Source of the DNA: Argopecten irradians
Taxonomy: Eukaryota > Mollusca > Bivalvia > Pectinida > Pectinidae
Assembly (NCBI RefSeq): GCF_041381155.1
Contig: NC_091144.1
Span: 13,773,544 to 13,837,543, forward strand
Direction: 5' to 3'
DNA: 64,000 nt
The notes under the pieces are model-generated. The model worked only from the letters and a program-made list of their open reading frames with translations, was not told where the DNA came from and ran no database searches. A program made the position numbers and the translations under genes. Below, piece by piece: positions 61,801 to 64,000 of the stretch (the first letter of the stretch is position 1; each line of letters begins with the position of its first letter).

Positions 61801-64000
61801 CTAACTGCACATATTGCAATTTTGGACCGATCAGTCAACAAGATGTCATTTTGGATTTTGATAGTTAAAGCTTGTTACTGCTATTTCTCAAAAGGAACTG
61901 AAGGGATCTCTCTTAAATTTCACATGTAGATTTCCTTAGTGCCCTAGTTATTCATATTGCATTTTGTAACGATCGGTCAACAAAATGGCCACTAGGCAGC
62001 CATCTTGGATTTTGATAGTTAGAGTTTGTTACCGCTATTTCTCAAAAAGTACCATTGGGATCTGTCTCAAATTTCATATGTAGGTTCCCCTAGGGTCCTT
62101 TTTGTGCATATTGCATTTTGTAAATGATAGGTCAACAAGATGGCCGACTGGCTGCCATTTTGGATTTCAACCTTGAAGTTTGTTACCGCTGTTTTTCAGA
62201 AAGCAATGAAGCGATCTTTCTCAAATTTTGTATGTAATATGTTTAATAAGTTTGAAAAGCTGGGAAAAGATACCTTTTTCCATTGTCAGACATAGATCAT
62301 TCTTTGATGGGCGTCAAGATCCTGCTGGAAATTCTTGTTACTTTAATAAAAAGGTATATTTAGTTGAAGGGAATGTATTTTAATTTTGAAGCGATAAGTG
62401 AGAGCCACCATATTGTACCGGTAATATAATAAAATTTACTGACCCTCTATAAACTGTTAGGATGACAATCTTTTGGTGACATTTCTGTATAAGTTGCTGA
62501 TATGTGATAAAAAGTGGTGACATTGATTTGATAAAAACTATAATAAATTGAAATTTTGGAACAGGCGCCTTTGTGGCTGGTCTAGATGCTGGGCTTGTAT
62601 ATAACTCGTGGCCAAAGATGGCCGACAGATGGATTCCATCCGATCTCCTTAGTCACTTTCCGGCATGGAAGAACTTTTTTGAAAATCCAACAACCGTCCA
62701 GTTTGACCATAGATTATTGGTAAGTTTAAAATGAAGTCAAATTATTTTGATTGTATTTTTGTGATACAGTGTAAACACATAGCAACTTGCTTTGGCATTT
62801 CTTTAGTTGAAAGAAAACAAGGAAAGCATCTTTTCAGGGCAGTTTCATAAAAGTGAGACCTTGTAATAGGTTCCTATGTAGTTTCATTATAATTGAAATA
62901 CAGCTGCAGAACAAAATTAAGATAAAACCTATCCTGACATGTTATATTGCAGTATCTAGTCTTTAGTCTTTCTAGTTCTTGTTAAAAACTGAAAAGATTA
63001 AGCTGATAAAAAGTTTATTGATTAGTTAGCAAAGTTTTTATTTAAGTTCATGAACTCTACTGAGGAAGACAGGAAGCTGAGAATGGAAGGTACAGGGTCT
63101 AATTGTTATAAAGTGAGTGTATGTAGATATATTGTTATGAAGAGAGTAAAAGTACCTACATTGTATATATACCATTAGAATAAGGATGGGAGACATGCTG
63201 AATGTGCTGAAGAGGGTGGATTTCCTGATTGTTGAAATCCTGCTTTGGATGAGATGGGTTGAAATATGCTTTGTACATGTACATGTCCTAAATTTCCTAT
63301 ACTGTTTGTGGCAAAGAGTATGTCCTGATTGTGTTGAAGTGTTCATTGTATTGAAGATTATGAAAGCTCAAATTCTGATTAAAGAGAGTGACATTTCTGA
63401 TTTTGTTGAATTTAGTGGTAGATAATGCCATGTGGGAATTCTTATTGTCAGAATGTGTTTTAAAACCCTGATTATGATGCAAGAAGGAGATTAATCATGT
63501 TAAATAGAATGGAAATGCTGAAAATAAAAAAGAGGGCAGAATTTCTGATAAAACCTGTCCGGCTCATGTCTGATATTTTGATGTCTTGTTGAAACGCAAC
63601 ATTAAAATGACATCATGTAATGGTGACGTAACAATAGATTTACATTCAATTTTAAAGAATTTCTTTTTCACATCTATATTAAATCATAAATTGTTTTCTT
63701 TAGGCTCATTCCACTGTGGCACTGATTTTTGGATTCTGGTTGATGAGCAGAAGGGTCCCTCTTCCACCGAGGGCAAAGTTGGCTTGTAACTGTCTCCTTG
63801 GAATGGTTTTTGTACAGGTATATGCTTCATTAATTAAATAAATAACAATGAAATCATTTCATTCTATGCTCAACATGCATAACAATAACTCTTATCCATA
63901 TCTGATACAAGGTTTTATCTTTTGCCAGGCGACACTTGGAATATCAACACTTTTGACGTATGTCCCCACTCACCTAGCAGCCACCCACCAGTCTGGATCA
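49848..64000 (+). CDS. COX15, heme A synthase, 3' end outside window
   Basis: Mitochondrial inner-membrane enzyme that oxidises the C8 methyl of heme O to give heme A for cytochrome c oxidase. Ten exons, all GT-AG and in phase: 49848-49928, 53962-54060, 54723-54883, 55426-55548, 56004-56196, 56516-56683, 61377-61464, 62565-62719, 63704-63817, 63929-64000. They encode 418 residues; animal COX15 is about 410, so only about 20 codons should follow. The basic, serine-rich N-terminus ([20 protein letters not shown]) suits a mitochondrial targeting peptide. First membrane span about residues 92-112 (VILGGVTR end); hydrophobic segments follow near 182-198, 205-226, 248-268, 285-314, 357-373 and 384-406. 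The four histidines conserved as heme ligands are present: His177 (HRMMG), His251 (SHLGS), His353 (FDHRL) and His414 (THQSG). Signature text [22 protein letters not shown] and [17 protein letters not shown] is intact. The first exon is assigned from start codon, phase and donor and is the least certain. Confidence 0.96.
50105..50175 (-). pseudogene. tRNA-like sequence (Thr-AGT-like), probable SINE head or tRNA pseudogene
   Basis: 71 nt on the minus strand with an exact B box GGTTCGAGCC (50116-50125), an A-box-like TAGATCAATCGAAGAG, a five-pair T stem (CCGGG/CTCGG), and a five-pair anticodon stem (TCTAA/TTGGA) around loop TTAGTGT, giving anticodon AGT. The outer acceptor stem pairs poorly, and the D stem is weak. 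CGGCTACA occurs on both sides. More likely a retroposon head than a working tRNA gene. Confidence 0.55.
50210..50294. repeat. Perfect 27-bp inverted repeat (hairpin)
   Basis: The left arm AGCTACTGTTGTAGCGG + AAAAGATATC (50210-50236) and the right arm (50268-50294) are exact reverse complements around a 31-base loop. It lies 35 bases from the tRNA-like sequence in COX15 intron 1. No coding capacity. Confidence 0.95.
51918..52066 (-). repeat. Fragment of the 'aagttcaaaat…ccaagatgg' repeat
   Basis: Contains 'aagaacttgagaagaagttc', 'caagatgacggctgtggtgg' and 'ggaccatgtcgggatc', the reverse complement of the units at 59865-60150. An inverted, diverged copy in COX15 intron 1. Confidence 0.65.
52693..52841. 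mobile_element. 150-bp MITE, copy in first duplicate
   Basis: Terminal inverted repeats: TTTGCATATTACAGAGTTA at the left and the reverse complement TTTGCCTATTACAGAGTTA at the right. Inner arms continue through GGGTAGGTAT / ATACCTACC. It carries the palindrome TGACGTCA. Confidence 0.85.
53347..53496. mobile_element. 150-bp MITE, copy in second duplicate
   Basis: Same element as 52693-52841, carried along by the 654-bp duplication. Related older copies lie at 14467-14623 and about 36820-36947. Confidence 0.85.
57640..58060 (+). pseudogene. Possible piggyBac-like transposase remnant
   Basis: A plus-strand frame contains '[20 protein letters not shown]', then [18 protein letters not shown] and, after a stop, [12 protein letters not shown] and YVYDIFFTN. 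The order 'E..FRGR.S', 'Y.Y.FD', 'D.FFT' is reminiscent of the core of piggyBac transposases. Stops and frameshifts are present and the match is weak. Lies between the inverted arms of the surrounding element. Confidence 0.25.
58984..59530 (+). mobile_element. Hairpin-ended insertion (CCCACCATC family), copy 1
   Basis: Starts with the small hairpin GAGATCCCAGAGGGATCTTG and ends with the hairpin AGCCCACCATC / GATGGTGGGCT. Inside are diverged ~130-bp units with 'ccaagatggcggcc', 'ggtcccaaaatg' and 'cacaactagggccc'. The same site in the opposite arm is empty (GCTACAAAATATAAATACT near 57490-57500 on the minus strand), which fixes its limits to within a few bases. Confidence 0.7.
59854..60380 (+). 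mobile_element. Insertion of ~146-bp tandem units ending GGGCCTCTTGTT
   Basis: Two near-identical units (from about 59865 and 60012) with 'ttgttatttttcgggt', 'gaaatccaagatggc', 'acttcttctcaagttctacc' and 'gcatgaaatgatcctgacat', then two hairpin-plus-CTTGTT ends (about 60230-60250 and 60358-60381). The opposite arm reads TTAGGTCAATTTTTTACC through the empty site, so the insertion point is between T residues. This resembles Helitron-like (HINE) ends; inference. Confidence 0.65.
60690..61141 (+). mobile_element. Repeat with three ~145-bp units and GGGCCTCTTGTT end
   Basis: The block 'caaggtcac', 'caaataggctaaaatcttta', 'gacttcttctcaagaacc' and 'tgatattgggcatgcagcat' recurs from about 60758, 60903 and 61045. 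It ends with TTAAGGCCCATGGGCCTCTTGTT-type text, shared with 60358-60381 and, more weakly, 61286-61311. Confidence 0.7.
61625..62340 (-). mobile_element. Hairpin-ended insertion (CCCACCATC family), copy 2, inverted
   Basis: Opens with CGCCCACCATC / GATGGTGGGCT and closes with 'gggcgtcaagatcctgctgg', the reverse complement of the start of copy 1. At least three ~130-bp units with 'aacaagatggccgac' and 'ttttggattt'. It occupies much of COX15 intron 7. Confidence 0.7.

Noticed and set aside
62616-62630. AAGATGGCCGAC in COX15 exon 8 as part of the YY1-like repeat set
   Set aside because: It is conserved coding sequence (WPKMADRW) and only coincidentally similar.

Overview
The window is a piece of an animal nuclear genome. 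It is AT-rich and its genes are split by phase-consistent GT-AG introns. It holds parts of three recognisable metazoan genes, a very large 32-bp satellite, and many degraded transposable elements. The mix points to a lophotrochozoan, most likely a bivalve mollusc: an animal-type GH9 cellulase, a Mag-like Ty3/Gypsy element, SINE-like copies ending in a 'gaccgtccttaaatgaccctgg'-type tail, and hairpin-ended repeats ending in GGGCCTCTTGTT. The species assignment is inference.

Layout: (1) 1-17.4 kb is gene-poor. It contains a dispersed-repeat copy (1.6-2.0 kb), a dead Gypsy/Mag-like LTR retrotransposon on the minus strand with exact target-site duplication (4896-9038), a decayed multicopy-family pseudogene (9.4-9.9 kb), a 306-bp MITE with ~60-bp terminal inverted repeats (11.0-11.3 kb) and SINE-like copies (11.4-12.3 kb). 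(2) 17.4-18.3 kb holds the last two coding exons of a GH9 endoglucanase on the minus strand. (3) 18.48-35.08 kb is an almost pure array of a 32-bp unit, about 519 copies. (4) 36.1-45.1 kb holds nine exons, plus strand, of an SH3BP2-like PH/SH2 adaptor: the end of the PH domain, a proline-rich linker and a complete SH2 domain ending in a stop. (5) 45.1-49.8 kb is intergenic with a MITE-like inverted repeat and a 1-kb TTAA-flanked element. (6) 49.85 kb to the window end is COX15, the mitochondrial heme A synthase, with ten exons and 418 codons; only about the last 20 codons should lie outside. Its introns hold a 654-bp tandem duplication, a tRNA-like sequence, a perfect hairpin, and a 3.7-kb inverted-repeat element with later insertions.

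The genes are not functionally linked. The most notable structural point is that the two genes flanking the satellite both lack their 5' exons, and in both cases the missing part should lie toward or across the satellite. That suggests a misjoin or collapse in the array, overlapping genes, or two gene fragments. No prokaryotic-type system, CRISPR array or operon is present.
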